A stretch of DNA of 49,429 nt from an uncultured Eubacterium sp. (lineage in GTDB: Bacteria; Bacillota; Clostridia; Lachnospirales; Lachnospiraceae). The position numbers and the translations under genes are program-made. The stretch is from contig CAJUHV010000026.1 of NCBI GenBank assembly GCA_910586445.1, forward strand, positions 1 to 49,429, given 5' to 3'. This document shows positions 49,238 through 49,429 of the stretch, one piece after another (position 1 is the stretch's first letter; each line of letters opens with the position of its first letter). Under the pieces are notes generated by a model. That model was not told the origin of the DNA. It saw nothing but the letters and a program-made list of their open reading frames with translations, and searched no databases.

Positions 49238-49429
49238 TTAGGAGGAAAACTGTTTTGCTATGCTAAAGGGCTCCGGAGCGGGCATAAATAGCGGGATGTA
49301 GGGGGAAGGGGTGTTTCCGTCTTTGTAACGGATTAGGAAATGCCGGCCTGAAAAATCGGGAAAATACCGGTTCAGAATCTGGCAGAAAGAGGCAAAATCT
49401 TTTCCGTACTTTTTCTTCTCATATCTTTT
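49238..49429 (-). CDS. C-terminal end of an unidentified gene, cut by the window edge
   Basis: The minus strand is open from the window edge to TAA 49238-49240, 63 codons, with protein-like composition: YGKDFASFCQILNRYFPDF, then GRHFLIRYKDGNTPSPYIPL and a final FSIAKQFSS. The 5' end lies outside the window. It converges with queH with only 17 bases between stops. No family recognised. Confidence 0.5.
   Translation of the reverse strand, partial: KRYEKKKYGKDFASFCQILNRYFPDFSGRHFLIRYKDGNTPSPYIPLFMPAPEPFSIAKQFSS

Noticed and set aside
1..49429. tRNA, rRNA, phage attachment sites, replication origin or LXG/polymorphic toxin genes
   Set aside because: None was recognised on reading both strands; small RNAs cannot be excluded without structure searches.

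Overview
The window looks like a chromosomal segment from a gut-type, low-to-moderate GC Clostridia, most likely Lachnospiraceae. The reasons are the purine-rich ribosome binding sites, the secreted BspA-type leucine-rich-repeat proteins with InlB-type repeats, the AAA-ATPase_like protein, QueH, and a Firmicutes type VII secretion (T7SSb/Ess) locus. All assignments are by eye from motifs; no database search was run.

Positions 1-727 are intergenic: two intrinsic terminators, then a strong promoter candidate (TTGCCC-N17-TATAAT, 533-561) overlapped or flanked by palindromes. Positions 728-23717 form a long collinear run of + strand genes that I read as a type VII secretion locus wired into Ser/Thr phosphorylation. 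It has a secreted Big_2-like protein, a zinc-ribbon kinase whose extracellular half resembles an ABC solute-binding protein, an FHA protein with an EssB-like pseudokinase region, a small membrane protein, the EssC motor (FHA, two TM helices, three FtsK-type ATPase domains), a LytTR regulator with a degenerate receiver, a YukD ubiquitin-like protein, five WXG100 or WXG100-like proteins, two further small helical proteins, a membrane protein with a catalytically dead trypsin-like ectodomain and a cytosolic FHA, a secreted DUF6273-type protein, two PP2C phosphatases, a zinc-ribbon/FHA protein and a second zinc-ribbon kinase with four PASTA repeats. Two kinases, two phosphatases and four FHA proteins around one EssC resemble the PpkA-PppA-Fha threonine phosphorylation pathway of type VI secretion, transplanted to type VII.

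Positions 23757-38594 continue on the same strand with very large secreted proteins: two BspA-like LRR proteins, a CAP/Ig-like/InlB-repeat protein with K/Q-rich and PDKP-rich stalks, a cohesin-like protein with a sortase-B-like tail (NYKTG), and a cohesin-like plus dockerin protein. I saw no convincing terminator before 38637-38724. A new unit then starts with an extended -10 promoter and a third LRR protein (38769-42269).

Positions 42270-44201 are a foreign-looking restriction-modification scar: a 40-codon HTH ORF, the C-terminal piece of a methyltransferase/specificity-type recognition domain on the minus strand, an intact controller-like HTH gene, an intact PD-(D/E)xK endonuclease-like gene, a possible frameshifted remnant behind it, and a 25-bp exact copy of sequence from inside the third LRR gene. 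After this come a class B sortase with a long cytosolic extension, a CAP/Big_2 secreted protein, a shortened AAA-ATPase_like protein, QueH, and the C-terminal end of an unidentified minus-strand gene running off the right edge.

Working model (inference): extracellular sensing by the SBP-like and PASTA ectodomains drives phosphorylation of FHA clients that gate EssC and export of the WXG100 proteins, PP2C enzymes reset the system, and the neighbouring surface proteins, sortase B and cohesin/dockerin pair form the associated cell-surface assembly.
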